A stretch of 64,000 bases of DNA. Origin: a bacterium (GTDB taxonomy: Bacteria; Vulcanimicrobiota; Vulcanimicrobiia; Vulcanimicrobiales; Vulcanimicrobiaceae). A program made the position numbers and the translations under genes. Location of the stretch: NCBI GenBank assembly GCA_021790895.1, contig JAJYFM010000002.1, forward strand, positions 1 through 64,000. Direction: 5' to 3'. Below are positions 8,054-18,207 of the stretch, one piece after another. The notes below the pieces were generated by a model. It had not been told where the DNA came from. It did no database searches and saw nothing but the letters and a program-made list of their open reading frames with translations. Position 1 is the stretch's first letter; the number at the start of each line of letters is the position of its first letter.

Positions 8054-10636
8054 CTGCACGGCTCCGTCGCTCGCTGGTGCTCGGAAAGGCTCGTCGAGGC
8101 GAGTGCACCGCAGCGCGAGGGAATCCCGGCAATACTCGACGGCCATCACGTTTTCATCTGCTCGCCGACCGGCACGGGGAAAACGTTGACGGCATTTTTG
8201 CCGATCTTTTCCGATCTCGCCGAACGACGAGATCGCGACGAGTTGTTCGCGCGCACCTTCGCTCTCTACGTTTCGCCGCTCCGAGCATTGGGATACGACG
8301 TCGAGCATAACGTCCGCCGCCCGTTGCGGGAAATGGGTTTACTCGAGCGCCCCAATTCAGAGCGTGCGCGCGTTCGTCGCGGGCGCATTCGCGAGCATTT
8401 CGTGCGTACCGGCGTTCGCACCGGCGATACCCCACCGGAAGAGCGGCGCCTCATGCTTTCGCGCCCACCGCATATCTTGATGACGACGCCGGAGTCGCTG
8501 GCGCTCATGCTGGCGATGGAGCGTTACCGCGTGACGCTGCGCGATATCCGTTTCATCGTTCTTGATGAAGTGCACGCGCTTGCCGGCAACAAGCGCGGCG
8601 CCCAGTTGAGCCTGCTTTTGGAGTCACTCGAAGCGTTCACTCGCGCACCGGCGCAACGAATCGGGCTCTCGGCGAGTGTCGCTCCGATCGAGCGCGCCGC
8701 CCGCTATCTCGTCGGTACGGATCGTCCTTACGCGGTGGTCGATACGCGCGCCTTGCGCGAGACACGTCTCGATATCCGCGCGCCGTTTACCGGCGCGATG
8801 GCTCCGCTAGCGACGCTCGCGCGCAGCGCAGCCTCGGCGATCGATCGCGCAGGTACGACGCTCGTGTTTACCAACGTGCGCAGCCAGACCGAGCGCATCG
8901 CCTACGAGTTGCGCCTCCTCGAAGGCGAGGGCGTTCCGATTGAGACGCTCGAAGGCGACGCCGCGCCGCGTCATTCCGATGCACGCATCGGCGTGCATCA
9001 CAGCGCGCTGGAGCGGAGCGTTCGCCATCGCACCGAAGCGCGATTGCGCGCGGGCGAACTGCGCGCGGTCGTTTGCTCCGCATCATTGGAACTCGGTGTC
9101 GATATCGGGGCGATCGAGCAAGTGCTTCTCATCGGCGGCGCGCGCGGCGTCGTTACAACGTTGCAGCGTATCGGTCGCGCCGGGCACCGCCCCGGCGATA
9201 TCGCGCGCGGCGTCGTTCTCGCCCAGGATCGCGACGACATCATCGAGGCGGCGGCGACGCGGCGTTGCATCGCCGATGCTGCGATCGAAGAGATCGCCGT
9301 TCCACGCGTGCCGCTCGACGTGCTCGCGCAGTGGATGGTTTCGTGCGTCGTTCCCGAGCGGCGCGTCGACCTCGATGAGCTCATGCAGGTCGCGCGGCGC
9401 GCGACGCCCTTCGCCGAGCTGGAGCGCGAGGATCTGTTCGCCTGCGCCGCCTATCTCGGCGGCGGCGGCGTCGCCGGCGAACCCGCGCACGTTCGACGGA
9501 TCGGATTCGATGGGCGAACGATCTGGGGTTTGGGGCGTGAGGCAAGCGCCGCATTCTTTGAAAACATCGGCACGATTCCCGACGAACGCAGCGTACCGGT
9601 CCGCATCGCCGGAGAGCGGTCCTTCGGACGACTCGAAGAGGATTTCGTCGACCGTTTGCGCGTCGGCGATATCTTCGTTCTTGAAGGACGCACGGTGCGG
9701 GTCGAATCGATCGATCGCTCGGGTATTACGACGCGCGCGCATCGCGGGCGACCGACGGTTCCGCAATGGAACTCGAATATTCGCGGCATTGAAACGCCGC
9801 TCGCAGATGAGATCGAGCGGTTGCGGGTCGGGGTCGCAGATCGCATAACGGCGGGAGAGCGCTTCGAAGCCACCGTCTGGCTGGAGCGGCGGTATGGACT
9901 GAGCGAAGATCTTCGCGAGCGGGTCGTCGCCTACATCGAACAACAGCTTGCGGTGAGCGCGATACCGCGGCGAGATCGCCCGATCGTCGAAATCTACCAC
10001 CTCGATGGATTGCAAAGCGCGGTCGTACTGACGGGAATCGGGCGAAAAGCGAACGAGGCGCTTGCGCGGGTCGCAGCGACGCGCATTGCGCGCATTGCGA
10101 GCGGTTCGGTGCGGATCCTCACCGACGATCTGGGAATCATGCTGCAACTCCCCCCGCGAACGCGCTTGCAGGATGCGCAGTGGGAACGGCTGCTCGAGGA
10201 GGAGGGCTTCGATGGCGACCTGCGCGAGGGGCTACTCGGCTCGACGCTCCTGCGAACGCATTTCCGCTACGTCGCCAACACCGGACTCCTGGTGCTGCGG
10301 CGCGCGAACGGCCGTTCGCTGCGCGCCTCCTCGCTCCGTTGGAACAGCGGCCGTATTCTCGATCGACTCGTTCGCGAAGATGCTCGCTTCCCGCTCGTGC
10401 GCGAAGCGTTTCGCAGCGTCTGCGAAGATGTTCTCGATGCGGAACGCGCGCGGAACTTTTGTGCCTCGTTGCTCGCTCCGCCGCGCATCCTGCACCCTCC
10501 GGTCGCATCGCCGATGAGTTTTGGGATCCTCACGTCATCGTTCGGCGACGATGTCGCGGTCGCCGACCGCAGCGAGTTGGTCGATGCACTCCACGAACGG
10601 GTGCTCGCCTATCTTGCGGGAGCGATCGCTCCGTGA
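8054..10636 (+). CDS. Lhr-type ATP-dependent DNA helicase
   Basis: A roughly 860-residue superfamily 2 helicase. Motifs: PTGTGKT (Walker A), VLDEVHAL (DExH), LSAS (motif III), VFTNVRSQTERIAYEL, and QRIGRAGHRPGD (motif VI). These are followed by the long winged-helix/Lhr C-terminal region. The protein matches the ligase-associated DEXH helicase group, and the next gene encodes the matching PdeM nuclease with a GTGA overlap. The start is a problem: the frame is open from 7982, yet no ATG, GTG or TTG occurs before the Walker A lysine. TTG at 8186 would delete the P-loop, so a CTG (8054) or ATA (8036) start is the best available guess. Confidence 0.85.
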   Translation: MHGSVARWCSERLVEASAPQREGIPAILDGHHVFICSPTGTGKTLTAFLPIFSDLAERRDRDELFARTFALYVSPLRALGYDVEHNVRRPLREMGLLERPNSERARVRRGRIREHFVRTGVRTGDTPPEERRLMLSRPPHILMTTPESLALMLAMERYRVTLRDIRFIVLDEVHALAGNKRGAQLSLLLESLEAFTRAPAQRIGLSASVAPIERAARYLVGTDRPYAVVDTRALRETRLDIRAPFTGAMAPLATLARSAASAIDRAGTTLVFTNVRSQTERIAYELRLLEGEGVPIETLEGDAAPRHSDARIGVHHSALERSVRHRTEARLRAGELRAVVCSASLELGVDIGAIEQVLLIGGARGVVTTLQRIGRAGHRPGDIARGVVLAQDRDDIIEAAATRRCIADAAIEEIAVPRVPLDVLAQWMVSCVVPERRVDLDELMQVARRATPFAELEREDLFACAAYLGGGGVAGEPAHVRRIGFDGRTIWGLGREASAAFFENIGTIPDERSVPVRIAGERSFGRLEEDFVDRLRVGDIFVLEGRTVRVESIDRSGITTRAHRGRPTVPQWNSNIRGIETPLADEIERLRVGVADRITAGERFEATVWLERRYGLSEDLRERVVAYIEQQLAVSAIPRRDRPIVEIYHLDGLQSAVVLTGIGRKANEALARVAATRIARIASGSVRILTDDLGIMLQLPPRTRLQDAQWERLLEEEGFDGDLREGLLGSTLLRTHFRYVANTGLLVLRRANGRSLRASSLRWNSGRILDRLVREDARFPLVREAFRSVCEDVLDAERARNFCASLLAPPRILHPPVASPMSFGILTSSFGDDVAVADRSELVDALHERVLAYLAGAIAP

Positions 10637-11364
10637 CCGCGGGGCCGCGCGCGCTCGCTCTCTCGCTCGGCGACGGCGCGACCGCGCTCGCCGGCGGATT
10701 GCTGTGGTTGGAAAGCTCCGCGTCGATCGTCGTCGCCGATCTCCACCTCGGCTACGAAGAAGCGATCGGCGGTGCGCTCCCCTTGTGGAGCCTCGACGAG
10801 AGCTTGCAACGCATCGCAACGGCGATCGACGCCCATCGCGCGCGCGAACTCGTCTTGCTCGGCGATGTCCTCCACCATTCCCGCCTCAGCGATGCTGCCG
10901 GCGATCGTGTCGTTGCCGCGATGCGGCATTTGCGGAGTATCTGCTCGCTAATCGTCGTTGCAGGTAATCATGAAGGGCCGACGCGCGGGAGCGCGTTGCT
11001 CGGCGATTCCGTCGAGGAGATCGAACGCGCAGGCATGCTGCTCCATCACGGAGATCACCCGCGGATCGGTGGATTCCGCCATATTATCGGGCACCTTCAT
11101 CCAAGCGTTGTCCTTGGCGGCGAACGCAGCGTTCCCGCATTTTTATCGGCGCGCGAGTTGATCGTCGTCCCCGCGGCGACTCCCTATTCGCGCGGTCTCA
11201 ATATCCTCACGCGCGATTGTCGTGATGCAATCGGTGCCTATGGTGCGCGTCCATCATCGACGCAGGTCATCGCAGCAACCGCCGAGCATTGCTATCCTTT
11301 CGGCAGCATCGGCGAACTCGCGCGTGCGGCGCGCGCGTTGCGGTTCCCCGAACGCAACGGCTAA
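10633..11364 (+). CDS. pdeM: PdeM-like ligase-associated metallophosphoesterase
   Basis: The 243-residue calcineurin-type phosphoesterase has ADLHLGYE (DxH), GDVLHH (GDxxH), GNHE and GHLHP, the full bimetal ligand set. The family PdeM is an endonuclease encoded beside Lhr helicase, an MBL exonuclease and an ATP-dependent ligase. GTG at 10633 overlaps the helicase stop. The gene converges on the Nudix gene with overlapping stops (CTAA). A partner exonuclease is encoded at 24191-25150. Confidence 0.85.
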   Translation: MTAGPRALALSLGDGATALAGGLLWLESSASIVVADLHLGYEEAIGGALPLWSLDESLQRIATAIDAHRARELVLLGDVLHHSRLSDAAGDRVVAAMRHLRSICSLIVVAGNHEGPTRGSALLGDSVEEIERAGMLLHHGDHPRIGGFRHIIGHLHPSVVLGGERSVPAFLSARELIVVPAATPYSRGLNILTRDCRDAIGAYGARPSSTQVIAATAEHCYPFGSIGELARAARALRFPERNG

Positions 11365-11906
11365 AAAACGCCGTGTGCCAAACCGATCGAAAAGGCGGAG
11401 AGCGAGGGCCCGGCGTGCATGCGGCGATCGCGCACGGCCGCGAACAATTCTTCGAGCGATAGCTCGGCCGCTTCGATCTGCTCGGTCGGCTCGAGGTTCG
11501 GGTCGGCGACGCGATGGGCGCCGTCGGCGAAGAAGAGATACGCAATGGAGGTCGAGCGCACGGGGTCGGGGCGAAATTCCCCGAGCAGTTGCCAGCTTGG
11601 AGCATCGTACCCCGTCTCTTCGCGCATCTCGCGTTTCGCACAATGCAACGGCTCTTCATCGTGCTCTAACGATCCGGCGACGAACTCGAGCCCTACATCG
11701 TCGGATGCGTAGCGGTACTGATCGATTGCAAGAAAGCGCTGCGTCGTGGTGCGAGCGATAACGATGGCGAAGCCTCGCGCTTCGCGAATGTAATAATCGG
11801 GGAGCACGGTTCCATTGGGAAGTTCGATCTCGTCTCGACGAATTTTCAGGTAGGTCGAGTCGATGAGGTAGGTGCTCCTGAGGCGTTTCCAGTGCGGACG
11901 ATCCAT
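11361..11906 (-). CDS. Nudix hydrolase, ADP-ribose pyrophosphatase type
   Basis: The 181-residue protein contains a perfect Nudix box (GSLEHDEEP then REMREETGY) and the N-terminal ARRDEIELPNG-like strand seen in ADP-ribose/GDP-mannose pyrophosphatases. ATG at 11906 begins the conserved region. It probably hydrolyses nucleoside diphosphate sugars such as ADP-ribose. Confidence 0.85.
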   Translation of the reverse strand: MDRPHWKRLRSTYLIDSTYLKIRRDEIELPNGTVLPDYYIREARGFAIVIARTTTQRFLAIDQYRYASDDVGLEFVAGSLEHDEEPLHCAKREMREETGYDAPSWQLLGEFRPDPVRSTSIAYLFFADGAHRVADPNLEPTEQIEAAELSLEELFAAVRDRRMHAGPSLSAFSIGLAHGVF

Positions 11907-11958
11907 GCCGGGTAGGTGCGACGGGGCTTTGCGAAGCCCTTGCTCGAATGGGGCCGAT

Positions 11959-13557
11959 ATGGAGAGTACGTTTCTTGTTGTCGGTGCCGGTACGATGGGC
12001 CTCGGCATCGCCCTGCTCGCCGCAGAGCGCGGTGAAAATGTCGAACTCGTCGAGACCGATGCAGCCGCTCGAGCGCGAGCGGCCCAACGGATCGCCGGCA
12101 CATCGATTCAATTACTGGAAGCGGTTCCCGCGCAGAGCCTCGCGCAGATTGCGTTGGAAGCCGTTCCGGAACGCCTCACGCTCAAGCGCGATACGCTGCA
12201 AGCAATGGAGGCGGCGCTCGCACCGGATGCGGTCGTCGCGACGAATACCTCCTCGCTCGCTCTCGCCGAGCTGGCAAAAGGCTTGCATCGCCCGGAGCGA
12301 TTCGTCGGCATGCACTTCTTTAATCCACCGCAGCAGATGCCGTTGGTCGAAGTGGTTTTTACCGATTCGAGCGATAACGACGCCGTCGAACGCGTTCGCG
12401 CACTCGCCGAGCGGTTGGGAAAAACGGCGGTTGAGGCGAGCGACACGCCGGGCTTTATCGTCAATCGCGTCGCTCGGCCGTTCTATCTGCAAGCGTTACG
12501 TGCCGAGAACGACGCCGTCGCGACGGTCGAGGAGATCGACGAACTCGCGCTTGGAATCGGTTTTCCGATGGGTCCCTTTGCGCTGATGGACTTCATCGGT
12601 CTCGACATTAATTTAGCGACGAGCCGCTCGCTCTACGAACGAACGGGCGCTCCGCGCTTCGAACCGGTTGAATCGCAGGTCGCTCTCGTGGAATCCGGCG
12701 CGCACGGCCGCAAGAGCGGGAAAGGCTTCTACAACTACGAGCTCGGCGAGCGTCCGCCGCGATCGGTCGAGCCACCGGAGCGTGCCGACGAAGAAACGTT
12801 CGACGAGCGCATCTGCGTGCTGGGCTTCGGCGCGCTCGCCGACGACCTTGCAAGCGAAGCGGAGGCCGCCTTCGGATCGATCGATCGCATCGAGAACGAT
12901 GAATTTCTCGTCGACATCGACTCTTCGGTGAGTATCGCCTTCGATGCCGGGGATGGAACGACCGACCGTATCGAGGCCCTCCTAGAGATCGAAGGGCTCC
13001 TCGATGCGAGTTGCGCGATCTTTTTCGATGCTTATAGTACCGATAGCAAAGCGTTGTTCAAGCGCGCGCGCCATCCCGAGCGTTTTATCGGCTACGGTAT
13101 TTTGGGGCTCTTCGTTTCGCAACGCGCGATCGAGATCGTCGACCACGACGAACTCGACGACGATATGCTTGCGCTCGCGCAAGAGTTCTTCGAACGGCTC
13201 GGCAAACGGGTTGTTCTCGTTGCCTCTTCGCCCGGGCTCGTTCTCGGAAGACTCGTCGGATCGATCGTCAACGAGGCGGTGATCGCGGTGCACGAGGATG
13301 TTGCGAGTGCCGAAGATGTCGATCTCGCCATGCGCTTAGGCACGAATTATCCGCTCGGCCCGATCGCGTGGGGGCGCGAGATCGGCGGAGCGCGCATTGC
13401 GCGCATCTTGCGCGCCGTTGCCGCTGAGTACGGCCCCGACTTCGGCCCGCATCGCTCGCTCTGGTTGCTCGATATCGACGAAGAGGGCGAACTCCCCGAC
13501 GGTACGCCGCTCGCCGAGGATGGAAGCGACGCCGGAAGCGAAGGGGAGACGGAATGA
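11959..13557 (+). CDS. paaH: 3-hydroxyacyl-CoA dehydrogenase, PaaH-like
   Basis: The 532-residue protein has an N-terminal Rossmann domain (VVGAGTMGLGIA), the catalytic HFFNP motif, and a 3HCDH C-terminal domain ending GRKSGKGFYNYE. It then repeats the plan with a degenerate second nucleotide-binding domain lacking the glycine motif (ICVLGFGALADDLA) and a second 3HCDH domain. This duplicated plan is that of PaaH/PaaC enzymes, which oxidise 3-hydroxyadipyl-CoA. It starts an operon with thiolase and aldehyde dehydrogenase, both joined by ATGA overlaps. The gene symbol is by analogy. Confidence 0.85.
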   Translation: MESTFLVVGAGTMGLGIALLAAERGENVELVETDAAARARAAQRIAGTSIQLLEAVPAQSLAQIALEAVPERLTLKRDTLQAMEAALAPDAVVATNTSSLALAELAKGLHRPERFVGMHFFNPPQQMPLVEVVFTDSSDNDAVERVRALAERLGKTAVEASDTPGFIVNRVARPFYLQALRAENDAVATVEEIDELALGIGFPMGPFALMDFIGLDINLATSRSLYERTGAPRFEPVESQVALVESGAHGRKSGKGFYNYELGERPPRSVEPPERADEETFDERICVLGFGALADDLASEAEAAFGSIDRIENDEFLVDIDSSVSIAFDAGDGTTDRIEALLEIEGLLDASCAIFFDAYSTDSKALFKRARHPERFIGYGILGLFVSQRAIEIVDHDELDDDMLALAQEFFERLGKRVVLVASSPGLVLGRLVGSIVNEAVIAVHEDVASAEDVDLAMRLGTNYPLGPIAWGREIGGARIARILRAVAAEYGPDFGPHRSLWLLDIDEEGELPDGTPLAEDGSDAGSEGETE

Positions 13558-14759
13558 GCGCGCGCGAGGTCTGGGTGGTCGATGCCGTACGCACGCCGAT
13601 CGGTCGACTCGGCGGCGCGCTCGCCGGCGTGCGTCCGGACGATCTCGCCGCGACGGCGGTGCGCGCGTTGCTCGAGCGCACGAAAGTCGATCCGGCGGAG
13701 ATCGGCGACATCTATTTCGGAGCGGCAAACCAGAGCGGCGAGGATAATCGTAATCTCGCGCGGATGGCCGGATTGCTTGCCGGGTTGCCGGTCGAGGTTC
13801 CCGGCGTCACGTTCAACAGGCTCTGCGGCTCGAGTTTGCAAGCGATCAACAGCGCCGCGCATGCGATTGCGTGGGGCGAATGCGAGGCGATCGTCGCCGG
13901 CGGCGTCGAATCGATGACGCGAGCGCCCTACGTGCTGCCGAAGAACGCGCAACCCTTTGCGCGCGACGCGCGGCTCTATGATACGACGATCGGATGGCGC
14001 ATGGTGAACCCGAAGATGCCGGAGAAGTGGACGATTTCGCTCGGTGAAACCGCCGAACGTGTCGCCGATCTCGACGGGATACCGCGTGAGGCGCAAGATC
14101 GTTTCGCACTTGCGTCGCAAGAAAAATGCGCGGCAGCGGTTGCGCGCGGCGCATTCGACGATGAGATCGTCGAGGTAACAATCGCTGCGCGTGAGGGCGA
14201 GCGATCGGTAACGCGCGACGAACATCCACGCCCGGATACGCGCTACGAACGGCTCGCAGCGCTCGCTCCCGCATTTCGCCCAGGCGGTACGGTGACTGCC
14301 GGGAACTCCTCGGGAATGAACGACGGCGCCGCTGCGCTCTTACTCGTCGAGGCGCAATTTGCGCAACGACACGCGATGCAACCGCTCGCGCGGATTCGTT
14401 CGACCGGTGTCGCCGGCGTCTCGCCCGAGATCATGGGCGTGGGGCCGGTTCCCGCGACGCAGCGAGCGTTGCGCGCGGCCGGGCTGCGCATTGATGAGAT
14501 CGATCTCGTCGAGCTCAACGAAGCGTTTGCATCGCAATCGCTTGCCTGCGTCGCTCGGCTCGGGCTCGATTCTGCGCGCGTCAACGTCAACGGAGGAGCG
14601 ATTGCGCTGGGTCACCCCCTCGGTGCAAGCGGCGCGCGAATTGTGACGACGCTGCTCCACGAGATGCGGCGACGGCGGACGCGTTACGGATTGGCAACGA
14701 TGTGCATCGGTGTCGGACAAGGGATCGCGACGATCTTCGAAGGAATGGCCTCGAAATGA
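13554..14759 (+). CDS. Acetyl-CoA acyltransferase (thiolase), PaaJ-like
   Basis: The 401-residue thiolase has the nucleophile Cys in [10 protein letters not shown], His in the NEAFA region and the second Cys/His region in [11 protein letters not shown]. The opening [13 protein letters not shown] and the end GxGIATIFE are those of beta-ketoadipyl-CoA/acetyl-CoA acyltransferases. It would cleave 3-oxoacyl-CoA made by the preceding dehydrogenase. ATG at 13554 overlaps the dehydrogenase stop. Confidence 0.9.
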   Translation: MSAREVWVVDAVRTPIGRLGGALAGVRPDDLAATAVRALLERTKVDPAEIGDIYFGAANQSGEDNRNLARMAGLLAGLPVEVPGVTFNRLCGSSLQAINSAAHAIAWGECEAIVAGGVESMTRAPYVLPKNAQPFARDARLYDTTIGWRMVNPKMPEKWTISLGETAERVADLDGIPREAQDRFALASQEKCAAAVARGAFDDEIVEVTIAAREGERSVTRDEHPRPDTRYERLAALAPAFRPGGTVTAGNSSGMNDGAAALLLVEAQFAQRHAMQPLARIRSTGVAGVSPEIMGVGPVPATQRALRAAGLRIDEIDLVELNEAFASQSLACVARLGLDSARVNVNGGAIALGHPLGASGARIVTTLLHEMRRRRTRYGLATMCIGVGQGIATIFEGMASK

Positions 14760-16237
14760 ACGGCACGGAGCGCGCAACAAAACTGCTCGTCGGCGGAAAA
14801 TGGATCGAGAGCGAGCGCAGTTACATCGACTATAACCCTGCGACCGGGAAAGAACTCGCACGCATTGCCGATGCGTCGAAGGCCGATTGCGATGCCGCAG
14901 TCACCGCCGCCCGCACCGCGTTCGACGCCGGGAAGTGGTCGGGAATGCCCGCATCACGGCGCGCAAAAATACTCAATCGAATGGCAGCGCGCATCGGTGA
15001 GATGGCGAGTTCGATTATGGAGTCGGAGATTCGCGATAACGGAAAAGCATCGGCGACTGCGAAAGGCGAGATCGGCGCGATCGTCGACTGCTTCGAATTT
15101 TATGCCGGGGCGATTTTAACGTTCGGCGGGCAAACGCTCTCCGGCCCGCTCCCGAGCTATCTTTCCTACACGTTGCGCGAACCCGTCGGCGTCGTCGGCG
15201 CGATCGTCCCCTGGAATTTTCCGCTCCTGCTCGCGAGTTGGAAGGTCGCACCGGCGCTCGCCGCCGGCTGCGCCGTGGTGCTCAAACCGGCGCCTGCGAC
15301 ACCGTTAACGGCGCTCGCGCTCGGTGAAATTGCGCTGGAGTGCGGAGTCCCCGAAGGCATTCTCAACGTCGTCACCGGTGAAGGGCGCGAACTCGGGCAG
15401 TGGATCGTCGAACATCCGGGCGTCGACAAGATCGCGTTTACCGGCAGCACGCAGACGGGACGGATCGTCGCGGCAACCGCTGCACAGACGCTCAAGCGCG
15501 TGACGTTGGAGCTCGGCGGAAAATCGCCGACGCTGGTTTTCGACGATGCCGATATCGACGCCGCGGTCGCCGCATCGATCTATGCAATCTATTACAACAG
15601 CGGTCAGGCTTGTGAAGCGCGCTCGCGCGTACTCGTCCACGAATCGGTCTACGATCGCTTTCTCGAGATGTTTGCCGCAAGAAGCGCCGGGCTGCGTCAA
15701 GGCGATCCGCTCGACCCACAGACGCAGATCGGTGCGATCACGCTCCGCGAGCAGTTCGAAAAAATCGAACGCTATTGCGCGCTCGGAATCGAAGATGGTG
15801 CGCGCCTGATTTTCGGCGGAAAGGCGGCGCAGATCGATGGCGAGTTTTCCGAAGGGATGTTCTGGCAGCCGACGGCCTTCGAAGCCGATCCAAGCACGCG
15901 CATCGCGCGCGAGGAAATTTTCGGGCCGGTCGTTGTCTTCTCACGCTTTCGCGATGAACGCGAAGCGATTGCGATGGCGAACGATTCCGATTATGGGCTC
16001 GCCGCGAGCGTATGGACGCGCGATGTCGGGCGCGCCCATCGCGTCGTCCGCGCGCTACGGAGCGGCACCGTCGCGGTCAATGCGCCCTACTCCGTTTTCC
16101 CGGGCGTTCCGTTCGGTGGCTACAAGTCCTCAGGATACGGACGCGATCTTTCGGCCGATACGCTCTCGCTCTATAGCGAAACGAAAAGCGCGCTGCTCCA
16201 AATCGGAGAGCGCGCGATGAATCCGTTCGGCGTATAG
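14756..16237 (+). CDS. NAD(P)-dependent aldehyde dehydrogenase
   Basis: The 493-residue class I aldehyde dehydrogenase shows [25 protein letters not shown], catalytic Glu in LELGGKSP and catalytic Cys in [11 protein letters not shown]. It resembles betaine- and phenylacetaldehyde-type enzymes. Its operon with dehydrogenase and thiolase suggests it feeds an acyl-CoA pathway, but the aldehyde is unknown. ATG at 14756 overlaps the thiolase stop. Confidence 0.9.
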   Translation: MNGTERATKLLVGGKWIESERSYIDYNPATGKELARIADASKADCDAAVTAARTAFDAGKWSGMPASRRAKILNRMAARIGEMASSIMESEIRDNGKASATAKGEIGAIVDCFEFYAGAILTFGGQTLSGPLPSYLSYTLREPVGVVGAIVPWNFPLLLASWKVAPALAAGCAVVLKPAPATPLTALALGEIALECGVPEGILNVVTGEGRELGQWIVEHPGVDKIAFTGSTQTGRIVAATAAQTLKRVTLELGGKSPTLVFDDADIDAAVAASIYAIYYNSGQACEARSRVLVHESVYDRFLEMFAARSAGLRQGDPLDPQTQIGAITLREQFEKIERYCALGIEDGARLIFGGKAAQIDGEFSEGMFWQPTAFEADPSTRIAREEIFGPVVVFSRFRDEREAIAMANDSDYGLAASVWTRDVGRAHRVVRALRSGTVAVNAPYSVFPGVPFGGYKSSGYGRDLSADTLSLYSETKSALLQIGERAMNPFGV

Positions 16238-16259
16238 CTGCGGCGCGCGGGCCGCGGGG

Positions 16260-16676
16260 CTAATTCCCCAGCGTCAGCGGATTGGCAGAGGAGGTGCTCT
16301 GCCAGTTCGACGTGCAGAGTTGATAGGTGGTCGTTGCACCCGATGCCGTCGACTGCGTGAAGAAGCAGTAGACGGTTCCCGGAGTCATCGCCGTAAATTC
16401 GACCTCTCCGGAGGCATTGGTGGTCAGTTGCTGGAGCACGTTGGCGGGAACCGCGCAGCCGCCGCTAGTGCAGAGTGAGACGCCGACATTGGGAACCGGC
16501 GTCGCTGAAACGATGACTTTCACGAACGCAGTGGTAACCGCGGGGTTCGCGGTCGGCGCCGTCGTCGGCGCCGTCGTCGGCGTGGAAAAAGCGGCCAGCC
16601 CATTATTGGAGTTACAGGCGACAACGGAGAGCGCGAGCGCGAGCAGCGCGCCGGCGATGATAAACGGTCGTGGCAT
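16260..16676 (-). CDS. Small lipoprotein with Ig/CarboxypepD-like domain
   Basis: The 138-residue protein has a lipobox (LSVVAC) after a short signal, a Thr/Pro/Ala-rich linker, and a small beta domain with four cysteines (LCTSGGC plus two later). The phrase TTNASGEVEF resembles carboxypeptidase-regulatory-like domains in two other lipoproteins of this window. Probably surface-attached; function unknown. Confidence 0.7.
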   Translation of the reverse strand: MPRPFIIAGALLALALSVVACNSNNGLAAFSTPTTAPTTAPTANPAVTTAFVKVIVSATPVPNVGVSLCTSGGCAVPANVLQQLTTNASGEVEFTAMTPGTVYCFFTQSTASGATTTYQLCTSNWQSTSSANPLTLGN

Positions 16677-16692
16677 AGCCGTCCAAAGTGCG

Positions 16693-18207
16693 CTATCCGG
16701 GCTGCGGCTTCCTCTCGTTCGCATCGCCGATCGGGAGAACGCGTGAGATGTGGGGCGGCAGGAGTCCCTTGCCGAGCCGCGCCCAGCGCGGATTCCCGTC
16801 GTCGAGGAGCACCGAGGCACCGCGCTCGCGGAGCAATTCGCCGATGCGACTCTCGGACTCGATAAATGCCGCATCGCAGTCCTGCGATCGCGCGAAGGCA
16901 ACGCTCGCTTCGTCGGTGTCGGCGAGGACGACGACGTAGCCCTCTTCCTCCAACTTGCGCGTACGCTCGGTGCTTGCGGGGTCGATGCCGGCGAGGACGA
17001 CGACGGGTCGGCGCAGCTTCAGCACGCGCGACGCGATGATCGAGAGCGCCGACGAGACGGAGACCGTGAACACGATAACGACAAAGAGCACCTCGGAGTA
17101 GCGGTTGCCGCCGCGGAAGCCCCAAGCCGTGAGTTGTGTTGCGTAGTAGGTTGCTAGCGAGACGGCGACGATGCCGCGCGGAAAGACGGTGCAGGCAAAG
17201 ATACGCTCGCGAATGTTGAGCGTCGAACGCGCCGTTGCAAAGGCGACGACGATAATGCGGAGGAGTACGAGCGTTCCCGAGATCGCCGCACCGACGCCGA
17301 CGAGTGGAAGCACCGAAGCGATCCGAATCTGCGATGCGAGCAGCACGAAGACCGTCGAGAGTGCGAGGATCGAGAGATCTTCTTTGTACGAACGAAGCAA
17401 TCGTTCGCTGGGAAGGCCGCGAAAATCGACGATCAATGCGCACGCGATGATCGCGGTCAAGCCGCTCTCTTGCGCGACGAACTCGCCGAGCGCATAGGCG
17501 CCGAATGCCAACGCAAGCAGCAAGAGTTTCGTAACATCGCTCGACCACGACCGAGCAAAACGGCGCAGCAAGAAGAGCCCGATCGAACCGATAACGAGGC
17601 CGACGATGGCGCCGGAACCGAGTCGTTCTATTGTCGCTAGTGCGGTGAGAAACGGGCCGCGCTCGCGCGTGGTGAACGAAGTGAAGGTCGCGGCCGCGAC
17701 GATCACGCCCATCGCGTCGAGAAGAATTCCCTCCGATTCGAGGAGATGGCGCAGCTCCGGGCGCAGCCGCAATCGCGCGAGCAGCGGCCCGGTAACGGTT
17801 GGGCCGGTGACGATACACGCCGATGCGAGCATCGCCGCGACGATCGTCGAGAGCCCGAATGCGCGGGCAAGATGCGGTATCACCAGCAGCGTGATGCCCG
17901 CGCCGCCGATGACGAGCAAAAAGAGCGGGCGTTTCGGCAGCCTTCCGATATCGATGCGGAGTGTCGCTTCAAAGAGCACGATGACCACGCAGAGCGAGAG
18001 TAACGCTCTCGTCGCCGGCGCAGCGAGGTCGAGATGGAGGAAGTTGAGGCCGCTGGGGCCGAGAGCGAGGCCGACCAAGAGTAACGTAATGATTGAAGGA
18101 ATACCGAAGCGTCGCGAGAGCGCTCGCGCGAGCATCGCTGCGACGAGCACCGCCGCGGCCCCGAATTCCACGACCAGTGCCGGGTAGTGTGTGAAGATCG
18201 AACTCAC
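16693..18207 (-). CDS. Cation/proton antiporter with nucleotide-binding C-terminus
   Basis: A 504-residue protein with 11-13 transmembrane segments of the CPA1/NhaP-KefB superfamily, with acidic core residues around SEGILLDAMGVI. A Rossmann-like TrkA-N region follows (RPVVVLAGIDPASTER to VVLADTDEAS). GTG at 18207 overlaps the stop of the PaaX-like gene, so the two are co-translated. Pairing an antiporter with a PaaX regulator is uncommon. Confidence 0.85.
   Translation of the reverse strand: MSSIFTHYPALVVEFGAAAVLVAAMLARALSRRFGIPSIITLLLVGLALGPSGLNFLHLDLAAPATRALLSLCVVIVLFEATLRIDIGRLPKRPLFLLVIGGAGITLLVIPHLARAFGLSTIVAAMLASACIVTGPTVTGPLLARLRLRPELRHLLESEGILLDAMGVIVAAATFTSFTTRERGPFLTALATIERLGSGAIVGLVIGSIGLFLLRRFARSWSSDVTKLLLLALAFGAYALGEFVAQESGLTAIIACALIVDFRGLPSERLLRSYKEDLSILALSTVFVLLASQIRIASVLPLVGVGAAISGTLVLLRIIVVAFATARSTLNIRERIFACTVFPRGIVAVSLATYYATQLTAWGFRGGNRYSEVLFVVIVFTVSVSSALSIIASRVLKLRRPVVVLAGIDPASTERTRKLEEEGYVVVLADTDEASVAFARSQDCDAAFIESESRIGELLRERGASVLLDDGNPRWARLGKGLLPPHISRVLPIGDANERKPQPG

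Noticed and set aside
9083-10147. Long minus-strand frame inside the helicase gene
   Set aside because: Antisense to conserved helicase motifs, Arg-rich and without recognisable domains.
8186-10636. TTG 8186 as the helicase start
   Set aside because: It would remove the P-loop that is present immediately upstream in the same open frame.
16520-17818. 432-codon frame overlapping the antiporter
   Set aside because: Same strand, different frame; Arg-rich shadow of a clear membrane protein.
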